Assembly (NCBI GenBank): GCA_003136635.1
Contig: PLFD01000020.1
Span: forward strand, 1-49,549
From: a candidate division FCPU426 bacterium
GTDB lineage: Bacteria; Oederibacteriota; Muellerivitia; Muellerivitales; Muellerivitaceae
Direction: 5' to 3'
Length of the DNA stretch: 49,549 nucleotides
In this document: positions 1 to 8,545 of the stretch, piece after piece
Layout of the letters: every line of letters starts with the position of its first letter
How positions within the stretch are numbered: the stretch's first letter is position 1
Position numbers and translations under genes: made by a program
Notes under the pieces: model-generated
What the model was told of the DNA's origin: nothing
What the model saw: the letters and a program-made list of their open reading frames with translations, nothing else
Database searches by the model: none

Positions 1-57
1 AGACAGATGCATGAACGCTGGAAAACCAAACCTCCCGAAAGCAAACCCTGGGCATGA
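1..57 (+). CDS. 3' end of an unidentified gene (partial)
   Basis: Only the last 18 codons are present, ending ...ESKPWA then TGA at 55-57. The stop overlaps the lptC start in an ATGA junction, so this gene is very likely co-transcribed and translationally coupled with lptC. In many Gram-negative genomes the gene before lptC is kdsC or kdsD (Kdo synthesis), which would fit, but too little sequence is left to identify it. Confidence 0.55.
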   Translation, partial: RQMHERWKTKPPESKPWA

Positions 58-713
58 AAAAAGCTAAAACCGCCCCTCCGGTTGTGGAGGATTCATCCGA
101 TATTCTTTTAGCTCCCGCCCGCAAAAGCTATGGACGGGTTTTTATTCTTTTGGGAATTTTAGCGGCGGTGTCGCTGGTGATGTTTTTTCTTCGGGATAAA
201 AGCCAGCCCGCCCCGAACAGCCCCGAAACGACAGCACAGGACGAGGATTCACCCGACGCAACTATTGAAAAGTTTCATCTGGTATCCTCGTTTAAGGGCG
301 TTAAGCGCTGGGAGCTTTATTCGGATATCGCCAGGCTCTATCAAACCCAAAAACTGGCCTATTCGGACAACATTTACGCGCAATATTACAAAGAGAACAA
401 ACTGGTTTCGACGCTGACCGCGGATAAATCAATCATCAATACGGAGACCAACGCGACCGAAGCGGACGGGCATGTGGTTCTCATTGTGGAAAATGGGTCC
501 CAGCTGGAGACGGACAAACTCAACTGGAATCCCGATACGGACGAAATTAAAACCGATGAAAGGGTGCATGTTTTAAAAGGATCGGATGAGATTACGGCGG
601 TGGGGATGACGGCGGATACGGAACTGAATAACATTCATTTCAACAAGGATGTTCATTCCAAGGTTAGGGACGTTAATGACATCAGTGATTTTAAAAAACC
701 AAAACCCTTTTAA
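54..713 (+). CDS. lptC: LptC-like LPS export periplasmic protein
   Basis: The protein has 219 residues. It has a basic N-terminus, one transmembrane segment at about residues 27-46 and a periplasmic beta-rich domain from about residue 70 to 205, the layout of the single-pass LptC/YrbK family. LptC docks on the LptBFG transporter in the inner membrane and passes lipopolysaccharide to LptA. The call rests on topology, on the repeated short beta-strand pattern (for example LVSTLTADKSIINTETN) and above all on the lptA-like and lptB genes directly downstream. The ATG at 54 overlaps the previous stop, and the 3' end overlaps lptA. LptC is poorly conserved in sequence, so the family call is good but depends on context. 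Confidence 0.8.
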   Translation: MKKAKTAPPVVEDSSDILLAPARKSYGRVFILLGILAAVSLVMFFLRDKSQPAPNSPETTAQDEDSPDATIEKFHLVSSFKGVKRWELYSDIARLYQTQKLAYSDNIYAQYYKENKLVSTLTADKSIINTETNATEADGHVVLIVENGSQLETDKLNWNPDTDEIKTDERVHVLKGSDEITAVGMTADTELNNIHFNKDVHSKVRDVNDISDFKKPKPF

Positions 714-1572
714 CCCCCTCCGGCCCGGCCTCGCGGTTTTAACGGCGCTGGTTTGTTTTTTTACCGGAGCGCTTGACTCCAGGGCGGATGAAACGAAACC
801 CGCTCCAATTCAAATTACACGCAAGAAACCCGTGAGCATTTCCTCGTCCCAATTGACCTTTGACAAATTAAAAGGGCTCACCCTTTTCAAGGGTAAAGTG
901 AAAGCGCTGCATGGAACGGTGATTTTGACCGCGGACGAGATTCGGGCTTTTTCCGATGATAACGTCGCCACCGCGACGGGGCATGTGAAGGTGGTGGACA
1001 AGACCCAGTCGGTGACTTTGACCTGCGGTAATTTGGAATACCAGGACATGATGGAAATGATGACCGCCCATGATCATCCCATGCTGGTCAGCCTGGATAG
1101 CGATAAAAAACCCGTCACTATTCTGGGCCGCCAAATGATAGTCGATTCGGATAATAAAACCTTTGTGGTGAATCAGAATGTCCAGATTGATCAGGCCCAA
1201 GTCAACGCGGAGGCTCAAAAGGCGACTTTCTACGCCAATGAAAATAAATTAGTCCTTGAGGATGACCCGCGGGTTTATACTTCGAGTGCCCAAATTACCG
1301 GCAGAAGAATCACCACCAATTTGGGGGAAGAAAAAAGTTTTTTTGCCGAAGGCCTGGCGGACGCTGTTTTTAACCCGTCGGGAGAAGCTTTGCCCGTGAC
1401 TAAAAAAAATCAGGATGACCAGGGTTCGACCGGAAAAAAAGGCGGAACGAGCGGTAAAAAAGCCAATGGTCCCGCGTTATCCGGGGCGCTGGTTCAGCCG
1501 AACGCTTTGCAAACACCGGGCGCCGCCGCTGTTCCAACAGCCGCTCCGACGCCTATCAGTTCAGGCCAGTAG
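676..1572 (+). CDS. lptA: LptA/OstA-like LPS transport protein
   Basis: The protein has 298 residues from the chosen start. A signal peptide (hydrophobic core LAVLTALVCFFTGAL, about residues 19-33, then DSRADE) is followed by an OstA/LptA beta-jellyroll region. That region contains the family-typical SSSQLTFDKLKGLTLFKGKV and two further related strand repeats to about residue 220. LptA oligomers form the periplasmic bridge carrying LPS to LptD. I chose ATG 676 over ATG 649 because AGGGA at 666-670 lies 5 nt upstream, whereas 649 has AAGG touching the codon. The gene overlaps lptC by 38 nt. The last 50 or so residues are low-complexity K/G/P/A-rich, an extension not needed for the fold. Confidence 0.82.
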   Translation: MTSVILKNQNPFNPLRPGLAVLTALVCFFTGALDSRADETKPAPIQITRKKPVSISSSQLTFDKLKGLTLFKGKVKALHGTVILTADEIRAFSDDNVATATGHVKVVDKTQSVTLTCGNLEYQDMMEMMTAHDHPMLVSLDSDKKPVTILGRQMIVDSDNKTFVVNQNVQIDQAQVNAEAQKATFYANENKLVLEDDPRVYTSSAQITGRRITTNLGEEKSFFAEGLADAVFNPSGEALPVTKKNQDDQGSTGKKGGTSGKKANGPALSGALVQPNALQTPGAAAVPTAAPTPISSGQ

Positions 1573-1599
1573 CTGAAAACAAATTTTGCCGAGGTATGC

Positions 1600-2340
1600 A
1601 TGAAGAAAGTCCTTCGAACCGACAATTTAGTGAAATTTTACGGCAAGAAAAAAGTCGTGGATCACGTTTCCATTGAGGTTCACGAAGGCGAAGTGGTGGG
1701 TCTTTTGGGGCCCAACGGCGCGGGAAAAACGACCACTTTTTACATGACCACGGGGTTTATCGCCCCGGATGAAGGCCAGGTTTATTTCGAGGAAAAAGGC
1801 ATCACTCACGACATTACCCAATTGCCCATGTACAAAAGGGCGAGACTGGGAATCGCCTATCTGCCCCAGGAAGCCTCCATTTTCAGAAAGCTGACGGTTG
1901 AGGAAAACCTGCTGGCCATTTTGGAACTCATGCCCCTTTCGCCCATGGACCGTCAAAAAAAGATGAAATATCTTTTGGATGAACTCAAAGTAACCCATCT
2001 GGCCAAACAGAAGGCCTATACCCTGTCGGGCGGCGAGCGCCGCCGGGTTGAAATCGCCAGAGCCCTGGTGGTTGATCCGAAATTTATCCTTCTGGACGAG
2101 CCCTTTGTGGGGATTGATCCCATCGCGGTTCAGGATATCCAGGGCATCATCCGCTTTCTTAAAAAGAAGGGGATCGGTATTTTGATCACCGACCACAATG
2201 TGCGGGAAACCCTTTCGATCGTCGACCGGGCTTATATTATGTTTGAGGGCAAAATTCTTCTCGCGGGCACCGCCGCCAAACTAGCGTCCAATAAAAAGGC
2301 CCGGAAAATTTATCTGGGCGAACGCTTTTCATTAAAGTAA
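1600..2340 (+). CDS. lptB: LPS export ABC transporter ATP-binding protein
   Basis: The 246-residue ABC ATPase has the usual LptB length. Walker A GPNGAGKTT is at residues 37-45, the Q-loop region at YLPQ (87-90), the signature LSGGERRR at 142-149, Walker B FILLDEP at 162-168 with catalytic E167, and the switch histidine in ITDHNVRET. YLPQEASIFRKLTVEENL is characteristic of LptB rather than amino-acid transporters. It powers LPS extraction from the inner membrane with LptF and LptG, which are not in this window. It lies 27 nt after lptA and closes the lpt operon; a GAGG lies about 8 nt before the ATG. Confidence 0.95.
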   Translation: MKKVLRTDNLVKFYGKKKVVDHVSIEVHEGEVVGLLGPNGAGKTTTFYMTTGFIAPDEGQVYFEEKGITHDITQLPMYKRARLGIAYLPQEASIFRKLTVEENLLAILELMPLSPMDRQKKMKYLLDELKVTHLAKQKAYTLSGGERRRVEIARALVVDPKFILLDEPFVGIDPIAVQDIQGIIRFLKKKGIGILITDHNVRETLSIVDRAYIMFEGKILLAGTAAKLASNKKARKIYLGERFSLK

Positions 2341-2356
2341 GAACGGCTGAAAACTC

Positions 2357-2478
2357 TAATCTAACCACCAAGACGCCAAGGGCACCAAGTACTACAATTC
2401 ATAATTTAAAATTAAGAATTCAAAATTATCAGTTTTCTTTCTTGGTGCCCTTGGTGTCTTGGTGGTTAAAATAGATTA
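2357..2478. repeat. Long imperfect inverted-repeat element
   Basis: The arms at 2363-2389 and 2441-2467 are 27 nt each and match in inverted orientation at 26 positions; they are built from the iterated unit CCAAG/CTTGG. The inverted pair TAATCT/AGATTA at 2357-2362 and 2473-2478 extends the arms, with five extra bases on the right side. The centre (about 2395-2430) is AT-rich with short AATTC/AAATTA repeats. As RNA or single-stranded DNA it would form one long hairpin. Dispersed intergenic elements of the form ACCACCAAGACACCAAGG are familiar from many bacterial genomes; that relationship is recalled, not tested. It contains no coding potential and separates lptB from the next gene. Confidence 0.85.
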
Positions 2479-2503
2479 AACTTTTTCTGTTGAGGAGCGG
2501 CTT

Positions 2504-3091
2504 ATCTCATCCCTGGTTCAAATCCAAAATAGTCTTAAAAAATGGATCGATCAAACCCTCAAGCCCCTCTGTAAAGTTCTTATCGCTTTAAAGGTTCATC
2601 CCAATCTGATCACTCTGATAGGCTTGCTGGTGACGGTTCTGGTGCCGATTTCGATGGTGCAGGGAAAATGGGCCGCGGCGGGAGGATGGCTTCTCTTCGC
2701 TGGTTTTTTTGATGTTTTGGATGGTTCTTTGGCGAGAAACGGCGCTTTAAGCGGACGCTTTGGGGCTTTTTTGGATTCCACTTTGGACCGGTTTTCAGAG
2801 GCTGTCGTTTTTGCGGGCTTTCTACTGTATTATTATCATCAGCAAGATTCGCGGAACCTTTTACTGGCTTTTATCGTCTGTATTCTATCCCTGATGGTGT
2901 CTTATGCCCGGGCCCGCGCGGAAGGGTTGGGGGTCGATTGTGAAGTGGGTCTTTTACCCCGGCCAGGCCGGGTGATCTTGCTGGCTATCGGATTTTTTGC
3001 GGCTCAACCCACGGTTTTTTTATACGCGGTCGGTGTTTTGTCTTTGATCACGGTTTTACAGAGAATTTACCGGGTTTGGAATAAAGCCTGA
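2504..3091 (+). CDS. CDP-alcohol phosphatidyltransferase family protein
   Basis: This integral membrane enzyme joins a CDP-activated lipid to an alcohol. The full CDP-alcohol motif D-x2-DG-x2-AR-x8-G-x3-D-x3-D is present (DVLDGSLAR, then GRFGAFLDSTLD). The family-typical KVHPNLITLIGL lies upstream of the first standard start codon (TTG 2624), so the real N-terminus must begin earlier. That frame is open back to 2480 but has no ATG, GTG or TTG. GAGGAG at 2492-2497 sits 6 nt before an ATC at 2504, which I take as the likely start, giving about 195 residues. Inositol-3-phosphate synthase follows after 41 nt, suggesting that the acceptor alcohol is inositol phosphate. PgsA-type glycerophosphate transfer is the alternative. 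Confidence 0.85.
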   Translation: MSSLVQIQNSLKKWIDQTLKPLCKVLIALKVHPNLITLIGLLVTVLVPISMVQGKWAAAGGWLLFAGFFDVLDGSLARNGALSGRFGAFLDSTLDRFSEAVVFAGFLLYYYHQQDSRNLLLAFIVCILSLMVSYARARAEGLGVDCEVGLLPRPGRVILLAIGFFAAQPTVFLYAVGVLSLITVLQRIYRVWNKA

Positions 3092-3132
3092 TAACCCACT
3101 AGGGGACAGTTTATTTTTGGGGAGGTATTTGA

Positions 3133-4233
3133 ATGTCTAAAATTCGAGTGGCGATTGTGGGTGTGGGATGCTGTGCCTCTTCTCTGGTGCAGGGGATCCG
3201 GTATTACCGCGACGCGGATGAAGACAAATTCGTTCCCGGCCTCATGCATGTCCGTTTGGGAAAATATCACATCAGCGACATTGAGTTTTCCTGCGCTTTT
3301 GACGTGGACTCGAACAAAGTCGGCAAAGATTTAGCCGAAGCCATTTTTACCCCGATCAACAACACCATTAAATTCTCCGATGTTCCCGCTTTGGGCGTGA
3401 AGGTTTACCGGGGCCATACCTATGACGGTTTGGGCAAGTATTACCGTGAAGTGGTGAAAGAATCCGCTGAAAAGCCGGTGGATGTGGCTCAAATTCTGAA
3501 AGAAACCAAAACAGACATTCTGATTAACTATCTGCCGGTGGGCAGCGAGGAAGCGGTTAAGTTTTACATGACCGAGGCCATCAAGGCGGGCGTGGGCGTG
3601 GTGAATTGTATGCCGGTGTTTATCGCCTCCAATCCGGCCTGGGCGAAAAAGTTTGAGCAGGCGGGATTGCCGATCGTGGGAGACGACATTAAAGCGCAGG
3701 TGGGAGCCACCATTACGCACCGGGTACTGAGCAAGCTTTTTTCCGACCGAGGCGTGGTGCTGGACCATACGTCCCAGTTGAATTTTGGCGGCAACATGGA
3801 CTTTAAAAACATGCTGGAGCGGGACCGGTTGGAATCCAAGAAAATCTCCAAGACGGGCGCGGTGGTCAGCCAGTTATCCCATCCGATTGACCCCCAGAAT
3901 ATTTATATCGGCCCGTCCGATTACGTACCCTGGCTTCAGGACCGCAAGTGGGCGCATATCCGCCTGGAAGGCCGTGAGTTTGGGGATGTGCCTGTTTCGA
4001 TTGAGTTAAAACTGGAAGTATGGGATTCGCCTAACAGCGCGGGCGTGGGTATTGATGCCATTCGCTGTTGTAAATTGGCGATGGATTCCAAACTCGCCGG
4101 CTCTTTAGAGGGCCCCTCGGCTTATTTTATGAAGACTCCGCCGCTTCAATATTCGGACTCCGAAGCGCATGAAATGGTGGAACAGTTTATTGAAAAATAT
4201 GAAAAGACGGGAAGTCCGGTTAAAGCGGTCTGA
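3133..4233 (+). CDS. ino1: Inositol-3-phosphate synthase
   Basis: The 366-residue protein is of the short actinobacterial/archaeal type. It converts glucose 6-phosphate to 1L-myo-inositol 3-phosphate using NAD. The Rossmann start [16 protein letters not shown] is near residues 6-21. Further family blocks are [41 protein letters not shown] and the lysine/serine-rich catalytic segment [11 protein letters not shown]. The strong SD GGGGAGG at 3119-3125 supports ATG 3133. Placed after a CDP-alcohol phosphatidyltransferase, it probably supplies the head group for a phosphatidylinositol-type lipid. The sequence looks intact. Confidence 0.93.
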   Translation: MSKIRVAIVGVGCCASSLVQGIRYYRDADEDKFVPGLMHVRLGKYHISDIEFSCAFDVDSNKVGKDLAEAIFTPINNTIKFSDVPALGVKVYRGHTYDGLGKYYREVVKESAEKPVDVAQILKETKTDILINYLPVGSEEAVKFYMTEAIKAGVGVVNCMPVFIASNPAWAKKFEQAGLPIVGDDIKAQVGATITHRVLSKLFSDRGVVLDHTSQLNFGGNMDFKNMLERDRLESKKISKTGAVVSQLSHPIDPQNIYIGPSDYVPWLQDRKWAHIRLEGREFGDVPVSIELKLEVWDSPNSAGVGIDAIRCCKLAMDSKLAGSLEGPSAYFMKTPPLQYSDSEAHEMVEQFIEKYEKTGSPVKAV

Positions 4234-4259
4234 GGTTGACTTTAAACAAGGAGAGTTTC

Positions 4260-4661
4260 ATGAACAGCCTCTTGTTTTACCGAATCGCTTCAGGATTGCT
4301 TTTGTTTTTTTCCGCGACCCACACTTATGGTCTGCTTTCACCTAAAAAAGATCCCCAAATGCTTTCGGTCGTGAAGACCATGAAGAGTCGATTTAAGTTC
4401 ATGGGCAGGAATTGCGACTATTATGGTTTTTATATCGGTTTTGGACTTTTGACCACCTTATTCCTGGCTTTTTCATCGGTTTTAGCCTGGCAATTGGGTG
4501 ATCTGTCAGTTCTTCAACTTCAAGCCGCGCGGACTTTGACCTGGCCCCTGATGATCGCCCAAGCCGTTACTTCTTTTTTGAGCTTCCGGTATTTCTTCGC
4601 GCCGCCCGGCGTGGTCTCGGCACTAGCAACTATCGTTCTGGCCCTGGCGATCTTCATTTAA
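4260..4661 (+). CDS. Small four-helix membrane protein, unknown function
   Basis: The protein has 133 residues from ATG 4260, chosen over the upstream in-frame ATG 4236 because AAGGAG at 4248-4253 is 6 nt from it. Four hydrophobic segments are visible: about residues 5-22, 56-75, 84-110 and 114-133. Conserved-looking polar features between them are FSATHTYGLLSP and FKFMGRNCDYYGFYIGFG. It resembles small LIC_13387-like membrane proteins, which I recall only in outline. It follows ino1 by 26 nt and precedes the nuclease by 15 nt, so it may share their transcript. No function can be assigned. Confidence 0.72.
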   Translation: MNSLLFYRIASGLLLFFSATHTYGLLSPKKDPQMLSVVKTMKSRFKFMGRNCDYYGFYIGFGLLTTLFLAFSSVLAWQLGDLSVLQLQAARTLTWPLMIAQAVTSFLSFRYFFAPPGVVSALATIVLALAIFI

Positions 4662-4676
4662 AGTGAAGGTTGTTAC

Positions 4677-5534
4677 ATGATCTTGAGGCGTCATTCCTTT
4701 CTTCTTTTTTTCATTCTGTTTCTTTTCACACAAAGTCCTCTTTTGGCTTGGGGCGCGGTGGGCCACAAAACGATCGCTTTTATCGCGCAGGACCGGTTGA
4801 CCCCCGAGGCCTGGACGGAAGTTCACCGCCTTTTAGGCCCCTCCCAAGATCTGGTTTCGGTCTGTACCTGGGCGGATATGATTGCCCATACCAGATCCGA
4901 AACGGCGCCCTGGCATTACATACAAGTGAATGTGCGGGAAGAACAAAACAGTTATGACCTTTCGGATATTTGCCGCGATCACCAGTGCGTGGTCGATCAA
5001 ATTGAACGGGATGAAGAGATTCTGAAGGATCGATGGGCGCCCCCATCGGCAAAAAGAGAAGCGCTTAAGTTTTTGGTCCATTTTGTGGGGGACGTCCATC
5101 AGCCTCTGCATTGCGCGGAAGATAATGACCGGGGAGGCAATGAAAAATGGTTTCGTTATTACGGCTCCCAGAAGAACCCAAACCGCTATACCTGGGTGAA
5201 TCTCCATAGTTTTTGGGACAATTTGCTGGAGCCCCACGCCAAAGAAAACCCCAGAAAGCTGGCTGCGCAGCTGGAACAAAATTTAACCGAAGACCAGATT
5301 AACACCTGGCAGGGCGGGATGCCCAAGGATTGGGCTTATGAAAGCTTTCGGATAGCCCGGGACAATATCTATTCGGAATTGCCGGCCGGCCCGCTTTTGG
5401 AAAAGAACCGGTGGGGACAGGATTTACCCGACGACTATTACACCGATCAAATGAGAAAAATCGTTTACGAACGGCTGCTGAAAGCCGGGCTCAGGCTGGC
5501 TTATTTACTCAACCAGATTTTTCAGGATCAATAA
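4677..5534 (+). CDS. Exported S1/P1-family zinc nuclease
   Basis: The 285-residue protein has a signal peptide ending SPLLA at residue 24, so the mature protein starts with tryptophan (W25), as S1/P1 nucleases require for zinc binding. All nine expected ligands are visible: W25, H30, D67, H80, H135, D139, H145, H177 and D181, in blocks WGAVGH, FVGDVHQPLH and LHSFWD. The spacing of the later pairs matches fungal P1 nuclease. The family hydrolyses single-stranded DNA and RNA, and some members act on lipids (phospholipase C-like), so the substrate is open. It would act outside the inner membrane, perhaps to salvage nucleotides or phosphate. Confidence 0.92.
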   Translation: MILRRHSFLLFFILFLFTQSPLLAWGAVGHKTIAFIAQDRLTPEAWTEVHRLLGPSQDLVSVCTWADMIAHTRSETAPWHYIQVNVREEQNSYDLSDICRDHQCVVDQIERDEEILKDRWAPPSAKREALKFLVHFVGDVHQPLHCAEDNDRGGNEKWFRYYGSQKNPNRYTWVNLHSFWDNLLEPHAKENPRKLAAQLEQNLTEDQINTWQGGMPKDWAYESFRIARDNIYSELPAGPLLEKNRWGQDLPDDYYTDQMRKIVYERLLKAGLRLAYLLNQIFQDQ

Positions 5535-5600
5535 CTTCACTCAACAAATGATTTGTGGACAGGTATAGTCTGTTAGCGCGTCACCCAAACGGAGTTTTAC

Positions 5601-6827
5601 TTGAAAGTTCAAACCGCGATTCAAAAAGCCATTGTCTACGATGCCGTAACTGACGGCGCCCTGGAAAACCACACTCTTTTAATCGAAAACGGAAAAATTG
5701 TTTACGCGGGCCCTCATGACCAGGCACCAGAGTATGAAGCGGTGGAAGTGATTGATGGCGAGGGTTTGTTTGTGCTGCCGGGGTTTATTGATCTTCATGT
5801 TCATGGGCTGGTGAATGAAGCGAGCCTTTATAGTTTCCTTCAAAACGGGGTTACCAGCATTCGTGACTTGGCCTCCGATGTTTTTGACGCGCTGGCATGG
5901 AGGGCCAGGGAAAAAACGGGATTGATCGCTTCGCCCCGAATTTTCTTCGCGGGGCCGATTTTAACCTGTCATCAGGGTTACCCTGAAAACGTGTGGGGAC
6001 CGAAAGCCGCCGCGCCGATTCAAGGCCGCTATCAGGCTCAGGAAAAGGTCTGGCAATTAGCCGGACTGGGCGTGGATGTGATCAAGCTGGGACTGGAACA
6101 TGAACTGGGCCCCTGTCTGTCCGAAACCGAAGTGGAAGGAATTGTTTCGGCCGCCCATGAACGCGGCAAGCGGGTGACCGCCCATATCACGAACGAGCGG
6201 GACTTTGAGCTTTGCGTTAAATATGGAGTGGATGAAGTGGCCCACATGCCCTCCAGGCCGGTTTCGGATGATCTTTGGAAAGAAGCGGTACTGAAAAAAA
6301 TACAGATTGTTCCGACCATTCAGGCCCACGCGGGCTGGGCCAAGGAATGGCAGCGCAAAGAAAAGCATCCTTTTGGAAATTTTTGCCACCATGGTTTTAA
6401 AGAAGGCCACGTTCAGTGCAAAAACAATTTAGAACGGTTTCTGAGCTTTGGCGGTCAGGTGATTTACGGAACGGACGCGGGAAATCCGAATATGCCTTTT
6501 GGAGTTTCTTTTAAGGAATGGATGGATTTGCAAAGCGCGGGAATGACGCCCCTGCAGTGTTTGAGAATGGCGACTAGAGACGCGGCAGTCGCTTTGGGGA
6601 TGGGCGATCAGCTGGGGACTATCGAAAAAGGAAAATGGGCTGATTTGGTGATTTACCAGCATGACCCGATCAAAAACCCCTACAACTTTAAAACGATTAA
6701 AGCCGTTTTTAAGAACGGTCAGGCATACCCGGCGGGACCCTTGGAATATCCCCCGCCTTTTGATCTGGACTATTGGATTGGTCAGTGGGAAAAAACGGAA
6801 TTTAAGAAGGGCTGGCTTAACGGTTAG
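5601..6827 (+). CDS. Amidohydrolase-family metal-dependent hydrolase
   Basis: The 408-residue protein starts at TTG 5601, with GGAG at 5591-5594 six nt upstream. It has the composite N- and C-terminal beta-sandwich and TIM barrel of the amidohydrolase superfamily: GFIDLHVHG (metal ligands H66 and H68), VDVIKLG with a possible bridging lysine, VTAHITNE and DEVAHMPS (histidine ligands), GTDAGNPN (catalytic Asp) and the closing GTIEKGKWADLVIY. It is closest to the imidazolonepropionase-like group that includes prolidases and isoaspartyl dipeptidases; the exact substrate cannot be read. There is no signal peptide, so it is cytoplasmic. A possible -10 TATAGT is at 5564-5569. Confidence 0.88.
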   Translation: MKVQTAIQKAIVYDAVTDGALENHTLLIENGKIVYAGPHDQAPEYEAVEVIDGEGLFVLPGFIDLHVHGLVNEASLYSFLQNGVTSIRDLASDVFDALAWRAREKTGLIASPRIFFAGPILTCHQGYPENVWGPKAAAPIQGRYQAQEKVWQLAGLGVDVIKLGLEHELGPCLSETEVEGIVSAAHERGKRVTAHITNERDFELCVKYGVDEVAHMPSRPVSDDLWKEAVLKKIQIVPTIQAHAGWAKEWQRKEKHPFGNFCHHGFKEGHVQCKNNLERFLSFGGQVIYGTDAGNPNMPFGVSFKEWMDLQSAGMTPLQCLRMATRDAAVALGMGDQLGTIEKGKWADLVIYQHDPIKNPYNFKTIKAVFKNGQAYPAGPLEYPPPFDLDYWIGQWEKTEFKKGWLNG

Positions 6828-6919
6828 TCTTTTATTCGAGCCCCCCTAGATAAACTTTGAAAATTTTGTTTAATGTTAAGGCGTTTATCCCTTATCTGTT
6901 TCTTTGAGATAAAAGGATA

Positions 6920-6925
6920 TAATGA
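6920..6925 (+). promoter_or_regulatory. -10 box of the rpoN transcript
   Basis: A perfect TATAAT lies 40 nt before the rpoN ATG at 6966. No convincing -35 lies at the right distance. If used, transcription starts near 6932, so the longer in-frame extension that begins at 6873 would be untranslated. Confidence 0.5.
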
Positions 6926-6965
6926 ACTTGTTGAAATTAATTTTTCCTTTCGAAAGCGCGTGATT

Positions 6966-8477
6966 ATGAAGCAGCAATTTGGAATGAACCAAAAGATGTC
7001 GCAGCGGATGGTCATGACGCCTATGCTGCAGCAGGCCATGAAGATCCTCCAAATGTCCACGATGGAGCTTAAGGATTGGGTTGAGAAGGAAATGGTCGAA
7101 AACCCGGTTTTGGAGGAAAACGAAGAAGTTGCCGCGCCCGATAAAGACAGCCCCGGCGGGGAAGAATCGTTAGATCAAGAAGGGGCCGTGGTCGATCCTA
7201 CTTTGGAAAAAGCCAAAGAAAGACATGATACGGACCTAGTCGAACACATCAAGGAAGGAGAGAGTTTTAAAGAGGATACTTGGGAAGTTTACAAAGAGTC
7301 GCAGGAATATAGCGATTCAGGCGAAGGGGATTGGGGAAACCGTCAAAGTTCGGACGCGGACCAAGAGAAAAGGGATTTTGTCGAGGCTTCTATTACCCGG
7401 GCGCCTAGTTTGGCCGATCATTTGGAATGGCAGTTTTTATTGGTGGCTAAAAATGAGCAACAAGAAACTATTGGAAAACTGATTATTGGCAATTTAGATG
7501 AAAATGGTTATTTAATGACAACCCTTGAGGATTTGGCCCAATCCCTCCAGGTTTCGGTGGATGAAGTGGAAAAGGTTTTGGTTCTGATTCAGGGACTGGA
7601 ACCAACTGGTGTGGGCGCGAGGGATCTTCGGGAATGCCTGCTTCTTCAACTGGAAAACAAAACCGGTCCGGTGGCCCAAAGGGCCTATCAGATGGTTTTG
7701 AATCATTTTGAAGACATGGAAAAGAAAAGATACCCGGCCATTCTCAAGGGTTTGGAATGCGATTCGGATCAACTCAGAGAGGTTTTGGCTTATGTGGCTA
7801 ATTTGGAACCAAAGCCAGGCCGGTCTTTTGAAGAGATTGACACTAAATACGTGACCCCCGATGTGAGTGTGCGGAAAATAGAAGGCGAGTACGTGGTTGT
7901 TTTAAACGATGAACCTGTGCCCCGGCTCCGTGTGTCGTCTTATTATCGGCATATGTTAAAAGACAAAAAAGCGGTCGCCGCCAAGGAGACTAAAAAATTC
8001 CTGGAGGGCAAGATCCAGGCGGCGAATTGGCTGATTAAAAATATTGAACAGCGCCGAAAAACCATTTACCGCGTGACCGAGTCCATATTCCGGATTCAAA
8101 GAGAATTTCTTGAAAGCGGCGTTAATTCCTTGAAACCCCTGACCCTAAAACAAGTGGCCGATATGGTCAGCATGCACGAATCGACCATCAGCCGGGTGAC
8201 GACCCATAAATACGTGCAAACCCCCCGGGGATTATTTGAGCTCAAATATTTTTTTTCCAGCGGATTGGAATCAAATGACGGTATGGACGTATCTTCTTTG
8301 TCCGTAAAAGAAAAAATTAAGGAAATGATCGATCAAGAACCGCCCCAAAAGCCCCTTTCGGATCAGAAGATTATGCAAACCCTGACTAACCAAGGACTGA
8401 CGATTGCCCGCCGTACTATCGCGAAGTATCGTGAAGAATTAAGGATCCCTTCCGCTTCACGGCGTCGAAAGTTGTGA
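6966..8477 (+). CDS. rpoN: RNA polymerase sigma-54 factor
   Basis: The 503-residue protein has all three sigma-54 regions. Region I (about residues 1-50) reads MTPMLQQAMKILQMSTMELK. An acidic linker runs to about residue 145, followed by a core-binding domain, then a DNA-binding domain with the helix-turn-helix HESTISRVTTHKYVQTPRG. The RpoN box ARRTIAKYRE is close to the C-terminus (about 481-490). It directs transcription from -24/-12 promoters and needs an AAA+ activator, none of which is in this window. It leads the hpf-ptsN-hprK group, an arrangement well known for rpoN in Gram-negative bacteria. Confidence 0.97.
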   Translation: MKQQFGMNQKMSQRMVMTPMLQQAMKILQMSTMELKDWVEKEMVENPVLEENEEVAAPDKDSPGGEESLDQEGAVVDPTLEKAKERHDTDLVEHIKEGESFKEDTWEVYKESQEYSDSGEGDWGNRQSSDADQEKRDFVEASITRAPSLADHLEWQFLLVAKNEQQETIGKLIIGNLDENGYLMTTLEDLAQSLQVSVDEVEKVLVLIQGLEPTGVGARDLRECLLLQLENKTGPVAQRAYQMVLNHFEDMEKKRYPAILKGLECDSDQLREVLAYVANLEPKPGRSFEEIDTKYVTPDVSVRKIEGEYVVVLNDEPVPRLRVSSYYRHMLKDKKAVAAKETKKFLEGKIQAANWLIKNIEQRRKTIYRVTESIFRIQREFLESGVNSLKPLTLKQVADMVSMHESTISRVTTHKYVQTPRGLFELKYFFSSGLESNDGMDVSSLSVKEKIKEMIDQEPPQKPLSDQKIMQTLTNQGLTIARRTIAKYREELRIPSASRRRKL

Positions 8478-8517
8478 TGAAAACCTGAAAATTAAGGCTC
8501 TTCTGTGGCCAGGTTCA

Positions 8518-8545
8518 TTGACTTCCCCTTATCGGGTGTTAAAAT
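8518..8545 (+). promoter_or_regulatory. Sigma-70-type promoter before hpf
   Basis: TTGACT (8518-8523) and TAAAAT (8540-8545) are separated by 16 nt. Predicted start is near 8552, giving a leader of about 65 nt before hpf. This would let hpf and the PTS genes be transcribed independently of rpoN. Confidence 0.6.

Noticed and set aside
1627..2196. Long minus-strand open frame opposite lptB
   Set aside because: It lies fully inside a clear ABC ATPase gene, has no recognisable domain and is explained by codon bias of the plus strand.
6873..6965. Longer N-terminus for RpoN
   Set aside because: The extra 31 codons lie partly upstream of the likely transcription start and do not match sigma-54 region I, which begins at 6966.
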